Of a stretch of 64,000 bases of DNA, positions 29,582-38,760 are shown piece by piece; within the stretch, counting starts at the first letter, position 1; the number at the start of each line of letters is the position of its first letter. This DNA is from Lysobacter gummosus. GTDB taxonomy: Bacteria; Pseudomonadota; Gammaproteobacteria; Xanthomonadales; Xanthomonadaceae. Made by a program: the position numbers and the translations under genes. Location of the stretch: the NCBI RefSeq assembly GCF_001442805.1, contig NZ_CP011131.1, positions 5,992,619-6,056,618 of the forward strand. The letters are read 5' to 3'. Below the pieces are notes generated by a model. That model made no database searches, had not been told where the DNA came from, and was given only the letters and a program-made list of their open reading frames with translations.

Positions 29582-29754
29582 CGTCATTCCCACGAACGCG
29601 GAAATCCAGGGCCTTTCGTGCGAGAACGCTTGAAGTCACTGGATTCCCGCGTTCGCGGGAATGACGGCCTGGAAGGATGACGCTGAAGACTCTGGATGTT
29701 CGGCTCCGCCGAAGTAAAGCGAAGCCCGCCTTCGCGGGAATGACGGCCTGAAGG
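29582..29754. repeat. Compound TCATTCCCGCG-family inverted repeat
   Basis: First unit 29582-29666: CGTCATTCCCACGAACGCGG, core CAGGGCCTTTCGTGCGAGAA plus CGCTTGAAGTC, then a closing GCGGGAATGACG. A second unit to 29754 shares the middle arm and ends GCCCGCCTTCGCGGGAATGA. The same core is found at 56001 and 61066. It lies between aceK and the convergent small gene. Confidence 0.78.
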
Positions 29755-29775
29755 GATCACACCAACGCCGAACCC

Positions 29776-30027
29776 TCAAGCACACCCACGCGCATCGCAA
29801 TCCACCTCGACCTTCGCCGTCTCGCGCGGCCACAGCTGCAGCCAGGTGCGCCAACCGCTGGCGCGGGCACGCGAGCCTTGAGCACGGCTGGAAACGGCGC
29901 CGGCCGCAACCCGCGCCGGAACCTGCACCGGGGTCCGCGCCGCGACGGGCGCGGCGGTTTCGTCGTCGGCATCGCGCGGATCAGCGAAATGGCCGTGCAG
30001 GAACATCAGATTCTTGTAGATATTCAT
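29776..30027 (-). CDS. Small hypothetical protein (83 aa)
   Basis: The ATG at 30027 has AAGGAGAT eight bases upstream, a strong ribosome-binding site that favours it over an upstream start at 30120. The N-terminus MNIYKNLMFLHGHFADPRDA is distinctive, followed by a Pro/Ala/Arg-rich middle and WLQLWPRETAKVEVDCDARG. No signal peptide or known domain. It is divergent from a LysR regulator with 187 bases between starts, so it could be that regulator's target. Confidence 0.65.
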   Translation of the reverse strand: MNIYKNLMFLHGHFADPRDADDETAAPVAARTPVQVPARVAAGAVSSRAQGSRARASGWRTWLQLWPRETAKVEVDCDARGCA

Positions 30028-30214
30028 GGCCTCATCTCCTTGCGAATCGGGCCGGGCCGCGCAGAGGGGCGGGGCTGGCCTATTGAGTGATTCGCAAGTT
30101 ACGCTCGCCAGATTCGGCAAAAAAGCGACCCGTTTGCAAGCCAGGGTTGAATCAGGTTAAACACTGCTGTCGATCCGACTCCGTCCCGGTAGCCGCCGTC
30201 TTGGACCTTTCGCG

Positions 30215-31204
30215 ATGAACCGACCGCCGCTGCACGCCCTGCTGGGCTTCGCCACCGCCGCGCGCACCAGCAACCTGACCCGCGCCGCCGAGCAGATGCA
30301 CCTGACCGTCAGCGCGCTCAGCCACCAGATCCGCACCCTGGAAGAACGCCTGGGCCGGCGTTTGTTCGAACGCGGGCCGCGCGGAGTCACCCTGACCGCC
30401 GACGGCGAGCGCCTGCTGTCGGTGGTCGCCCCGCACCTGGACGCGCTCGACCACGCCCTGCGCCCGTACAGCCCGCGCCGCGACGACGTGCTGACCCTGA
30501 GCCTGATGGCCTCGATGGCCTCGTCCTGGCTGGTGCCGCGGCTGGGCAGCTTCGTCGCCCTGTATCCGCAGCTGGAACTCAACCTGTTCTCCAGCGCGGC
30601 GCTGGTGGATTTCGATCGCGAGCCCGGCATCGACGCGGCCATGCGCGGCGGCTACGGCCGCTGGCCCGGGCTGGTGATCGAGCACTTGTTCGACGAGACC
30701 CTGGTGCCGGTCGCCAGCCCCGCCCTGGTCGAGCGCATGGGCGGGTTGCCGGCGCAGGACGACCTGCACCGCTGGCCCCTGCTCGGCGATCTGTCCACGT
30801 ATTGGCAGGACTGGTTCGACCGCTACGGCGGCGGCAAGCGCCCGACCCGCTTCGTCGCCCACTTCGACGATTCCGAGACCATGCACCGCGCCGCGGTCGA
30901 AGGCCTGGGCGTGGCGCTCGGCCGGTTGGCGCGCACCCGCCTGCTGATCCGCAGCGGCCAGCTGGTGCCGCTGAGCCAGGGCCGGCTGAAGATCGACTGG
31001 GGCCATTACCTGGTTTATCCGCAGCGCTCGGTCGATCACGGCGGACTGGAATCGTTCCGCACCTGGCTGCACCAGCAGGCGCGCGCCTACATCGACCAGA
31101 TGGAATCGGATCTGGCCACGCGCGAGGTCGCCAGCACCGACGACGGCGCCTGCGGCCTGCCCGATGCGCCCGCCGCCGCCAAGCCGCGGCGTAAGCGGCG
31201 CTGA
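30215..31204 (+). CDS. LysR-family transcriptional regulator (GcvA-like)
   Basis: 329 residues. The N-terminal helix-turn-helix LLGFATAARTSNLTRAAEQM leads into LTVSALSHQIRTLEERLG and RRLFERGPRGVTLTADG, typical of the GcvA/AmpR branch. The effector domain follows, with FDREPGIDAAMRGGYGRWPG and HFDDSETMHRAAVEGLGVAL. A C-terminal extension rich in Ala/Pro/Arg (about residues 310-329) is unusual. Likely autoregulated and possibly controlling the divergent small gene. Confidence 0.92.
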   Translation: MNRPPLHALLGFATAARTSNLTRAAEQMHLTVSALSHQIRTLEERLGRRLFERGPRGVTLTADGERLLSVVAPHLDALDHALRPYSPRRDDVLTLSLMASMASSWLVPRLGSFVALYPQLELNLFSSAALVDFDREPGIDAAMRGGYGRWPGLVIEHLFDETLVPVASPALVERMGGLPAQDDLHRWPLLGDLSTYWQDWFDRYGGGKRPTRFVAHFDDSETMHRAAVEGLGVALGRLARTRLLIRSGQLVPLSQGRLKIDWGHYLVYPQRSVDHGGLESFRTWLHQQARAYIDQMESDLATREVASTDDGACGLPDAPAAAKPRRKRR

Positions 31205-31295
31205 ATGCACCGCGACCGGCACAGCCGCGGCATCCCCCAAGCTGAACGCTTGCGGTAGGCTGACGGCCTCCCCGAATACCTCCGGAGTTCGTTGC

Positions 31296-32231
31296 ATGGA
31301 ACGACAACGTCTTGCCCGACTGCTGCTCGCCGCGCTGCTGCCCAGCCTGGCCGTGACTGCGTACGCACAGGAAAAAACCGAGCCCGCCGACGCCGCCAAG
31401 CCGGCCGCCGAAGCCGCCAAGCCCGCAGCCAAGACCGCCAAGAGCTCGAAGAAATCCGCGCCCGCCGCGCGCGAAGCCGCCGGTTCCAGCGCACTCAAGA
31501 CCGTCATCGCCGGCAGCTGGCGCGACCCGAAGAACGTCGCCCGCGACGGCTACCGCCATCCGCTGGAAACGCTGACCTTCTTCGGCCTGCGTCCGGACCA
31601 GACCGTGGTCGAAATCACCCCGGGCGGCGGCTGGTACTCGGAAATCCTCGCCCCGTATCTGGCCGACAAGGGCCGCTACGTCGCCGCGGTGGTCGATCCC
31701 GACACCCAGACCCAGGATGGCTCGCGCAAGTACTACGCCAAGGCCAAGACCTCGCTGGAACAGAAGTTCGCCGCCTCGCCGGCGCAGTACGGCAAGGTCG
31801 CCATCGCCGCCTACGACGCGTACAAGCCGGCCTTCGGCACGGCCGACTCGGCCGACCTGGTGCTGACCTTCCGCAACGTGCACAACTGGCGTTCGGCCGG
31901 CCAGGCCGAGGTGATGTTCAAGGGCTTCTATGAAGTGCTCAAGCCCGGCGGCGTGCTCGGCGTGGTCGAGCATCGCGCCAAGACCGATGTGCCGGCCGAC
32001 GACAAGTCCGGCTATGTGGGCACCGCGCAAGTGATCGCGCTGGCGGAAGCGGCCGGCTTCAGGCTCGACGGCAAGAGCGAGATCAACGCCAACCCGCGCG
32101 ACACCAAGGACTACCCGAACGGGGTGTGGACCTTGCCGCCGGTCAACAAGCACGACGCGGCCGACGACGCCAAGTACCAGGCCATCGGCGAAAGCGACCG
32201 CATGACCCTGCGCTTCCGCAAGCCGCGCTGA
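31296..32231 (+). CDS. Exported SAM-dependent methyltransferase-fold protein (COG4798-like)
   Basis: 311 residues. It begins with a clear signal peptide (RLARLLLAALLPSLAVTAYAQ) and an Ala/Lys-rich linker (about 25-65). The rest is a class I methyltransferase fold: motif I VVEITPGGGWYSEILAPYL, motif II-like RYVAAVVDP, and ADLVLTFRNVHNW as motif IV, then EVLKPGGVLGVVEHR. CGGAG lies before the ATG. Export of a SAM-dependent fold is puzzling because SAM is cytosolic. COG4798-type proteins of this kind are known in Proteobacteria but of unclear function. Confidence 0.85.
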   Translation: MERQRLARLLLAALLPSLAVTAYAQEKTEPADAAKPAAEAAKPAAKTAKSSKKSAPAAREAAGSSALKTVIAGSWRDPKNVARDGYRHPLETLTFFGLRPDQTVVEITPGGGWYSEILAPYLADKGRYVAAVVDPDTQTQDGSRKYYAKAKTSLEQKFAASPAQYGKVAIAAYDAYKPAFGTADSADLVLTFRNVHNWRSAGQAEVMFKGFYEVLKPGGVLGVVEHRAKTDVPADDKSGYVGTAQVIALAEAAGFRLDGKSEINANPRDTKDYPNGVWTLPPVNKHDAADDAKYQAIGESDRMTLRFRKPR

Positions 32232-32387
32232 TGCGATGAATGCCGCGAAGCGCCGGGCCCGCCCGGCGCTTCGTGATTGCCGCGGCGGCCTGCGCCGCGT
32301 GCGAATCACCGAGGCCTTCGCACCTGGGTCGCGACACGTTCCGCCGGCCCCGCTTCACCCGCATCCGGAGCCCGCTGCCGAGCGCAC

Positions 32388-32921
32388 ATGCTGATCGCCT
32401 TGAACAAGCCCTACGGCGTGCTGTCGCAGTTCACCGATCGCAGCGTGCCGCCCAAGCCGACCCTGGCCGGCTTCGGTCTGCCGAAGAACGTCTACGCCGC
32501 CGGCCGCCTGGATCACGACAGCGAAGGCCTGTTGCTGCTGACCGACGACGGCGACCTCGCCCATCGGCTCACCGATCCGAAGCACAAGCAGCCCAAGACC
32601 TATTGGGTGCAGGTCGAAGGCGAACCGCGGGAAGACCAGTTGCAGGCACTGCGTCGCGGCGTCGAGCTCAACGACGGCCCCACCCTGCCCGCGCAGGCCG
32701 AGCGCATCGACCCGCCGGCGCTGTGGCCGCGCGACCCGCCGGTGCGCTTTCGCAAGACCGTGCCCGACGCCTGGCTGGCGATCACCATCGGCGAAGGCCG
32801 CAACCGTCAGGTCCGGCGCATGACCGCCGCAGTGGGATTGCCGACCCTGCGCCTGGTGCGCGCGGCGGTCGGGCCGTACCGGCTGGGCGATCTGCAACCG
32901 GGGCAATGGCGGCCGCTTTGA
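32388..32921 (+). CDS. rluE: 23S rRNA pseudouridine synthase, RluE-like
   Basis: 177 residues with no S4 domain, matching RluE/RluF-family synthases. Seen: [15 protein letters not shown] at the N-terminus, the catalytic Asp in [24 protein letters not shown], and the ending [22 protein letters not shown]. It isomerises a uridine in the 23S rRNA peptidyl-transferase region (position 2457 in E. coli). The start at 32388 is fixed by the conserved N-terminus. Confidence 0.92.
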   Translation: MLIALNKPYGVLSQFTDRSVPPKPTLAGFGLPKNVYAAGRLDHDSEGLLLLTDDGDLAHRLTDPKHKQPKTYWVQVEGEPREDQLQALRRGVELNDGPTLPAQAERIDPPALWPRDPPVRFRKTVPDAWLAITIGEGRNRQVRRMTAAVGLPTLRLVRAAVGPYRLGDLQPGQWRPL

Positions 32922-33276
32922 TCCGGCCGCGGCGCGCACACCGGTCCGTTTCGTCGTCGGCTCAAGTCATCGCCGGACGCACCGCGCCGGGCGGATTGAT
33001 GCACGGCTGAAACACGCCGGCACCCGCCCGCAACGCGGCATTCGCGCCGTGCTCGACACCGCCCGCGATCGCGGCGAAACCGACTTGCGCCGGCCTGCAC
33101 GCACCATCTGCGACGCCCATCGCAAGAGCGCCGCCAATCGCCGCCGTCTTTGAGAAATCGTCCCGGTTTGATCCCGTACTGGCGCTGGCGGCTGCCGCGC
33201 GCGGGCTCTAGCGTCGTCGGTTAGCTACGCGCCTGGCGCTACGCCACCGCGGTCTGCTCATCGGAGGAGCCCGACC
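32922..33276. other. 355-bp intergenic region with a doubtful 52-residue minus-strand frame
   Basis: A minus-strand frame at 32962-33120 reads MGVADGACRPAQVGFAAIAG and ends CINPPGAVRPAMT. It is weakly hydrophobic, with no ribosome-binding site. It may be a small gene or chance. Nothing else was recognised before the secreted protein gene at 33277. Confidence 0.3.
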
Positions 33277-35040
33277 ATGTCCACCCTGCGTTCGCTTTCC
33301 CTCGGCATCAGCGCTGTCCTCAGTGTCGGCGCCGCCTATCTGCTGTTCCCCGCCACCGCCGACAGCGCCACCGTGCGCGCCGCCGCCGAAGAGCCGTCCG
33401 ACTTCGAGCGGATCCCGCCGGTGGTCGAAGACATCCACATCACCGCCACCGGCCAGGACCCCGACGCCAACGCCCTGCTGCAGCTGACCTACGCCAAGGG
33501 CCAGGACCTGCCGGCCGAGCTCACCTTCAACGTCGGCGACAAGCCGGTGCTGCTCAAGCGCGACGAGCAGAACCCGCAGCTGTACGCGGCCACGATCGGG
33601 TTCGACTTCGACGGCTTCGTCAAGGAACAGGAACAGCGGCAGAAACTGGCCGAGCAAAAGGCGACGGTGCCGCTGTTCGACGGCCGCGAGTTCCTCGGCG
33701 AGGAGGCCGTGCAGTTCCTGGAGCCGACCAAGCTGCGCGAGCAGATCGCCTCGCGCGTCGCCATCCGCATTCCCGGCGTGGTGCTGCCGTGGCCGTCGCT
33801 GGCGGTGCGCCCGGAGCGCTCGCTGATGGTCACCGATCCGCTGGTGGTCGAAGACCCGACCCGCACCTTCGACGCCTGCACCAACACCGGCAACCCGAAC
33901 GGCGCGTGGACCTTCAACCGGCTCATGACCAACATGGCCAACCAGCCGCTCACTGGCGTGGACCCGTCCGACTTCGTCGAGAACTGGATGCGCACCTGGG
34001 GCACCTCGACCACCATCAACACCTTCCCGGTGCCGGCGCGCTCGGCGGTGATCAGCCAGGTGCTCAACACCTGGCCGCGCCTGTCCACCGGCAAGCTCGA
34101 CCTGACCCGTTCGCCGATGCGCCTGCTGGCGATCGTCAACCGCGTCGATCTGCGCACCAACACCGCCTACGGCGGCGGCAGCGCCGGCGAAGGCCGCTTC
34201 GTGTTCGGCGTGATCCGCCGCAACAGCACCGGCACCTGCACCGTGCACCGCTTCACCGTGATCCTGGAATACGGGGTGCCGATCAGCACCTGCCCGGCGG
34301 TGCGCAGCTACGCCCAGCAATGGGGCAACCTCGGCACCCTGGTGCTGGGCTCGCCGACCTACAACGCTTCGCTGCAGGCCATCACCGACCAGTTCACCAA
34401 CGCCAACGCCGCGCCGAACAAGCCCAACCGCAGCGCGATCAACCAGATCCGCACCAACGAGTTCCTGCAGAACCCGTGGGAACTGCGCGAGTTCAACATC
34501 CTGCGCGGCAACACCCAGTTGTCGATCGTGCCGGCCAAGCAGACCCCGCACCACACCCATAACAACACCGCGCTGCTGGCCAATTACATCAACACCAACC
34601 AGGCGCAGATCCTGGCCGGAACCTACAGCGTGCCGCTGAGCTATCTGGGCACGCCGTTCCTGACCGGATCGGTGCTCAATCCCAGCCCGCAGCAGGCGTG
34701 GCGCGCCCCGGGCATCGCCAACAACAACGCCCGCAACAAGTTTTCGGTCAACACCTGCGACGCCTGCCACGGCCGCGAAACCCTGACCACCAGCTTCCTG
34801 CACGTGGCGCCGCGCGCGTCCGGCGCGCAGGCGGTGCTGTCGAAGTTCCTGCTCGGCAACGGCACGCTGGCGGCACCGACCACCTTCACCATGGCCGATC
34901 CGATCGTCGCCGCCACGCCGCGCACCTACGGCGATCTGCTGCGCCGCCAGGGCGACCTGTCCACCCTGCAAAGCAGCCTGTGCCGCACCAGCGGCGTGTT
35001 CCAGGAAGCCCACTTCCAGCCGCTGCTCGCTACCGACTGA
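33277..35040 (+). CDS. Large secreted protein with a C-terminal CxxCH motif
   Basis: 587 residues. Signal peptide (LSLGISAVLSVGAAYLLFP), then an uncharacterised mixed region with acidic and Gln/Glu-rich helices (about 110-130), a long central part containing LLAIVNRVDLR and GEGRFVFGVIRR, and near residue 500 the motif NTCDACHGRETLTTSFLHV. CxxCH would allow one covalent c-type haem if exported and matured. From memory, the context N-T-C-x-x-C-H-x-x-E-T recurs in large secreted proteins of myxobacteria, but I cannot verify it. GGAGGAGC precedes the start by about ten bases and a terminator follows. Function unknown. Confidence 0.75.
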   Translation: MSTLRSLSLGISAVLSVGAAYLLFPATADSATVRAAAEEPSDFERIPPVVEDIHITATGQDPDANALLQLTYAKGQDLPAELTFNVGDKPVLLKRDEQNPQLYAATIGFDFDGFVKEQEQRQKLAEQKATVPLFDGREFLGEEAVQFLEPTKLREQIASRVAIRIPGVVLPWPSLAVRPERSLMVTDPLVVEDPTRTFDACTNTGNPNGAWTFNRLMTNMANQPLTGVDPSDFVENWMRTWGTSTTINTFPVPARSAVISQVLNTWPRLSTGKLDLTRSPMRLLAIVNRVDLRTNTAYGGGSAGEGRFVFGVIRRNSTGTCTVHRFTVILEYGVPISTCPAVRSYAQQWGNLGTLVLGSPTYNASLQAITDQFTNANAAPNKPNRSAINQIRTNEFLQNPWELREFNILRGNTQLSIVPAKQTPHHTHNNTALLANYINTNQAQILAGTYSVPLSYLGTPFLTGSVLNPSPQQAWRAPGIANNNARNKFSVNTCDACHGRETLTTSFLHVAPRASGAQAVLSKFLLGNGTLAAPTTFTMADPIVAATPRTYGDLLRRQGDLSTLQSSLCRTSGVFQEAHFQPLLATD

Positions 35041-35065
35041 GCCGCACCGATCCAGGGGGATCCGA

Positions 35066-35096
35066 GGCAGACGCCCGCAGGCGTCTGCCTTTTTTG
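35066..35096 (+). terminator. Rho-independent terminator after the CxxCH protein
   Basis: GGCAGACGC-CCGCAG-GCGTCTGCC followed by TTTTTTG. Confidence 0.88.
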
Positions 35097-35103
35097 TCGC
35101 CGG

Positions 35104-36069
35104 CTATTTCGAAGACGACGGCAGCGGCACCGAGTTCGCGCCCGGACGGCTCAGCAACACCACCCCGCCCAGCACCACCGCGGTGCCGATCAATTGAATG
35201 AGGGTGATCTTTTCCCCGAGCACCCAGGCGCCCAGGAACACCAGCGACACCGGCCCGATCACCGAGAACTGCGCGGCGGTGCCGGCGCCCAGGCGCGCCA
35301 CCGCGGCCATGGTGAAGGTGACCGGCAGGAACGTGCAGAACACCGCGTTGGCCGCGGCCAGCGCGTACACCTGCCAGGGCAGGCCGAACAGCGCGGCCGG
35401 GTCGCGCGCGATCAGGTAATGGGTCATCACCGCGATGGTGGAAACGATCATCGCGTAGGCGACCAGCTGCATCGTGCCCAGGCGTTTGATCAACTCGCCC
35501 GACATCGCCAGGTACAGCGCGTAGCTGATCGCCGCGCCCAGCACCAATGCGCTGCCGAACAGGACGTGATCGCCCTGCACGCGCAGGTTCTCGACCATCA
35601 CCAGCACCACGCCGGCGTAGCTGACCGCCAGCGCGATCCACTCTTTCCCCGCGACCTTGCGCTTGAACGCGAACAAGCCGATCAGCAGCACGATGGTCGG
35701 ATTGAGGAACAGGATCAGCCGCTCCAGCGACACCGGCACGTACTCCAGGCCCCAGAAGTCCAGCAGGCTCGACAGGTAATAACCCAGCACGCCGAGGATC
35801 ACGATCCAGCCCAGATCGCGCCGCGACGGCAGCGCCTTGCGGGCGCGGGCGCGATGGGTCTCGCGGATGCCCAGCGCGGCGAACAACGGCAGCGAAAACG
35901 CCATGCGCAGGGCCAGCACCTGCAGCGAATCCACGCCATAGCGGTATTGCAGCTTGGCCAGGATGGCCTTGGCCGAAAACAGGATCGCGCCGGCCGCGGC
36001 CATCGCCATGCCGGCGCGGCGGGCGTTGGAGGCGGTGGCGGAAGCGGGAGCGGAGGTCGCGGCGTTCAT
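35104..36069 (-). CDS. EamA-family (DMT superfamily) transporter
   Basis: 321 residues, two EamA repeats with about ten hydrophobic segments. Seen: AMAAAGAILFSAKAILAKL in the first segment, LRMAFSLPLF, LERLILFLNPTIVLLIGL at the end of the first repeat, and AAQFSVIGPVSLVFLGAWVLGEK with the motif repeated before the last segment. Typically exports metabolites or drugs; substrate unknown. A single gene between convergent and divergent neighbours. Confidence 0.88.
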   Translation of the reverse strand: MNAATSAPASATASNARRAGMAMAAAGAILFSAKAILAKLQYRYGVDSLQVLALRMAFSLPLFAALGIRETHRARARKALPSRRDLGWIVILGVLGYYLSSLLDFWGLEYVPVSLERLILFLNPTIVLLIGLFAFKRKVAGKEWIALAVSYAGVVLVMVENLRVQGDHVLFGSALVLGAAISYALYLAMSGELIKRLGTMQLVAYAMIVSTIAVMTHYLIARDPAALFGLPWQVYALAAANAVFCTFLPVTFTMAAVARLGAGTAAQFSVIGPVSLVFLGAWVLGEKITLIQLIGTAVVLGGVVLLSRPGANSVPLPSSSK

Positions 36070-36213
36070 GGCGATGACGGATTCTGGAAGGCACAGCCTA
36101 GGCGGTGCGATGACATGGATACAGGGTCAGTTGGCGGCGGAATCGACCCGTACAGAACGCGCGGGCCACTGCGGGCGATTTGAGGCATCGGCGCCGGCAT
36201 TGGAAACCGGCGC

Positions 36214-37170
36214 TCACCCACCCGCGCTGGCGGCATCGAGCGCGGCGATCTCATCGGCCGACAAGCTCAGCCGCGCCGCGGCGATCAGCTCCTGCAACTG
36301 CGCCACGCTGGTGGCGCTGGCGATCGGTGCGGCGATCGACGGCCGCGCGATCAGCCAGGCCAGTGCGACCTGCGCTGGCGTCGCGCCGCGGTGGCCGGCG
36401 GCGACTGCGTCCAGCGCGGCGAGAATGCGCAGCCCGCGCGCGTCGAGATACTTGGCGACCGCGCCGCCGCGCGCGCGGCTCTTGCCCAGATCGGCGCGGC
36501 TGCGGTACTTGCCGGTGAGAAAGCCGCTGGCCAGCGAGTAATAGTTGATGACGCCCAGGCCGCGTTCGCGCGCCAGCGGCTGCAACTGCGCCTCGAAGCC
36601 GGCGCGATCGTAGAGGTTGTATTCCGGCTGCAGGGTTTCGTAGCGCGGCAAGCCGTGGCGCTCGGACACGTCCAGGGCCTGGGCCAGACGCGCGGCGGAG
36701 TAGTTGGAAGCGCCGATCGCACGCACCTTGCCTTGTTCGATCAGCCGCGCGAACGCACCCAGCGTGTCTTCCAGCGGTACCGAGGCATCGTCTTCGTGCG
36801 CCTGGTACAGATCGATGACATCGGTGCCAAGCCGGCGCAGCGAGTCCTCGACCGCCGCCTGGATATTGGCCGGGGCCAGCCCGCGGCGCGGCCCCCACTT
36901 GCCGAGCTTGGTCGCGATGACGATGCGCTCGCGGCGTCCGCCGCCCTGAGCCAGCCAGCGCCCGATCAGGGTCTCCGACTCGCCGCCCTGGTTGCCCGGC
37001 ACCCAGGCCGAGTACACGTCGGCGGTATCGACCAGCGAAAACCCGGCCTCGGTGAAGGCGTCGAGCAGGGCGAAGCTGGCGGCCTGATCGGCGCTCCAGC
37101 CGAACACGTTGCCTCCGAAGGCCAGCGGCGCCACATACAGGGAGGAACGACCGAGGGGACGCGGATTCAT
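36214..37170 (-). CDS. Aldo/keto reductase
   Basis: 318 residues. Seen: RPLGRSSLYVAPLAFGGNVF, SLVDTADVYSAWVPGNQGGE with the catalytic Asp/Tyr, the Lys in VIATKLGKWG, the His in DLYQAHEDD, and GVINYYSLASGFLTGKY. It belongs to the Tas/YajO-like AKR branch, distinct from the reductase at 14351. AAGGAA lies seven bases before the ATG. Substrate unknown. No linked redox partner. Confidence 0.9.
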   Translation of the reverse strand: MNPRPLGRSSLYVAPLAFGGNVFGWSADQAASFALLDAFTEAGFSLVDTADVYSAWVPGNQGGESETLIGRWLAQGGGRRERIVIATKLGKWGPRRGLAPANIQAAVEDSLRRLGTDVIDLYQAHEDDASVPLEDTLGAFARLIEQGKVRAIGASNYSAARLAQALDVSERHGLPRYETLQPEYNLYDRAGFEAQLQPLARERGLGVINYYSLASGFLTGKYRSRADLGKSRARGGAVAKYLDARGLRILAALDAVAAGHRGATPAQVALAWLIARPSIAAPIASATSVAQLQELIAAARLSLSADEIAALDAASAGG

Positions 37171-37424
37171 TGCGGTTTCCTTAATGCCGGGGTGGGCATG
37201 ATGCGCCGCCGCAAAAGCTCCAGTCACACCGAAACTGCAACGTTGTCTTGCTGACTGCGGCAGCTCGTCGCACAGGCGTGAACGATTCAGCTTTTTCGGA
37301 GACCATCCCGCCTTTGCGTGAAGGTTTCTGTTAACTTTCCACACGATTTCCACGCGGTTCACGTATGCGAAATTGACGTGAAATTCGTAGCGATCCAGCG
37401 CCTCAACGGGGACCTACAGGACGT

Positions 37425-38525
37425 ATGAGTACACCCGCGACATCCACCGGCCGCATCCTCGTCGTCGACGATCAGGCCGCAAATCTCCGCGTGGTGACTG
37501 CCCTATTGTCCCGCCAGGGCTATGAAGTGGTGTCCGCTTCGACCGGCGACGAGGCCCTGGAGCTGTACGCCGCCGCGCCGCCGGACCTGATTCTGCTCGA
37601 CGTGATGATGCCGGGCATGGACGGCTTCGAAGTCATGGCCGCGCTGCGCGCCGGCTCGCCGCTGCGGGTGCCGGTGGTGTTCGTCACCGCGGCGCACGAC
37701 CGCGACCTGTTGCTGCGCGCCTTCGACGCCGGCGTGGTCGATTACGTCACCAAGCCGTTCCTGCCGGAAGAACTGCTGGCGCGGGTCAACGCCCATGTCG
37801 GCCTGAAGCTGACCCGCGACCGCCTGGAGCGGGTCGCGCGCGAACGCGAGGAACTGGTCAACCTGGTCGCGCACGATCTGAAGAACCCGCTGACCAGCGT
37901 GCTGTTCGCCAGCGACCTGTTGATGAACAACGGCTGCAAGCCCGAGCGCATACCGCGCTACCTGCAGATGATCCACGAAAGCGCCGACGACGCCCTGGGC
38001 TATATCCGCCATTACCTGGAAAGCCAGGCCGGCACGCGCGAGCGCGCGGAGCAGACCGGCCGCGCCGATCTGGCCGAGACCCTGGTGTGGCTGGTGCGCC
38101 GCTACGAAATGCAGTTGGACGCGCGCGGCATCCGCGTGGAAGTGCAGCCGCCGCCCAACGGCGCGGCGCAGGTCGCGATGGACCCACGCGTGCTGCGTCA
38201 GGTCAGCGAGAACCTGGTCACCAACGCGATGAAGTACGCGCCCAACAGCGATCTGCTGCTGGCCGCGCGCAACAGCGCGCCGGGTTTCTGGCAGCTGATC
38301 GTCGCCGACCGCGGCCCGGGCATTCCGCTCGCGCGCCAGCGCGAGCTGTTCAAGCCGTTCGTGCGCCTGCACGACGCCGACGTGGACGACGGCCTGTCCA
38401 ACGGCCTGGGCCTGTCGCTGGCCAAGCAGATCGTGGTCAATGCCGGCGGCCAGCTGTGGTACGAGGAACGCAAGCAGGGCGGCTCGCGTTTCATCATCGA
38501 GTTGCCGGAGGCGGCGCGCGAGTAA
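37425..38525 (+). CDS. Receiver domain-histidine kinase hybrid
   Basis: 366 residues. N-terminal receiver (1-125): acidic pocket VVDDQ, phospho-acceptor Asp in LILLDVMMPGMDG, Thr in VFVTAAH and Lys in YVTKPF. A short coiled linker follows, then a HisKA dimerisation domain with the phospho-His in NLVAHDLKNPLTS and an HATPase domain with N box NLVTNAMKYAP, G1 ADRGPGIP and G2 GLGLSLAK. No sensor or membrane domain, so input is probably phosphotransfer from another kinase or CheA. It stands alone with its own terminator; partners unknown. Confidence 0.93.
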   Translation: MSTPATSTGRILVVDDQAANLRVVTALLSRQGYEVVSASTGDEALELYAAAPPDLILLDVMMPGMDGFEVMAALRAGSPLRVPVVFVTAAHDRDLLLRAFDAGVVDYVTKPFLPEELLARVNAHVGLKLTRDRLERVAREREELVNLVAHDLKNPLTSVLFASDLLMNNGCKPERIPRYLQMIHESADDALGYIRHYLESQAGTRERAEQTGRADLAETLVWLVRRYEMQLDARGIRVEVQPPPNGAAQVAMDPRVLRQVSENLVTNAMKYAPNSDLLLAARNSAPGFWQLIVADRGPGIPLARQRELFKPFVRLHDADVDDGLSNGLGLSLAKQIVVNAGGQLWYEERKQGGSRFIIELPEAARE

Positions 38526-38577
38526 GGCGTCCGCGGCGTTCGGCGGCGAAGCCGTTCGCACGGACTCATCGATATCC

Positions 38578-38601
38578 AGGCCGGCCTTGCGCCGGCTTTT
38601 T
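38578..38601 (+). terminator. Probable terminator after the hybrid kinase
   Basis: GCCGGC-CTTGC-GCCGGC followed by TTTTT. A second perfect 24-bp palindrome (AAGGCCGACGCA and its complement) at 38660-38683 may serve as a backup in either direction. Confidence 0.6.
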
Positions 38602-38760
38602 GCTGGCCGCTTCCAGGCGCGGATTGTTCGCCGAGAGCCATCGCGCGCGTATCAAGACAAAGGCCGACGCATGCGTCGGCCTTCGTGTATGCGATCGCCG
38701 CGACGGCATGCGCCGGCGCGGTGCGCGGACGGTCCGGCTAAGGACCCGGCCGGCGCCGGA

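Noticed and set aside
32962-33120. 52-residue minus-strand frame with hydrophobic character
   Set aside because: No ribosome-binding site, no conserved feature and little more than chance length; mentioned in the intergenic entry only.
35194-36183. Plus-strand frame opposite the DMT transporter
   Set aside because: The minus-strand product has ten membrane segments and EamA motifs; the opposite frame is Gln/His/Arg-rich noise.
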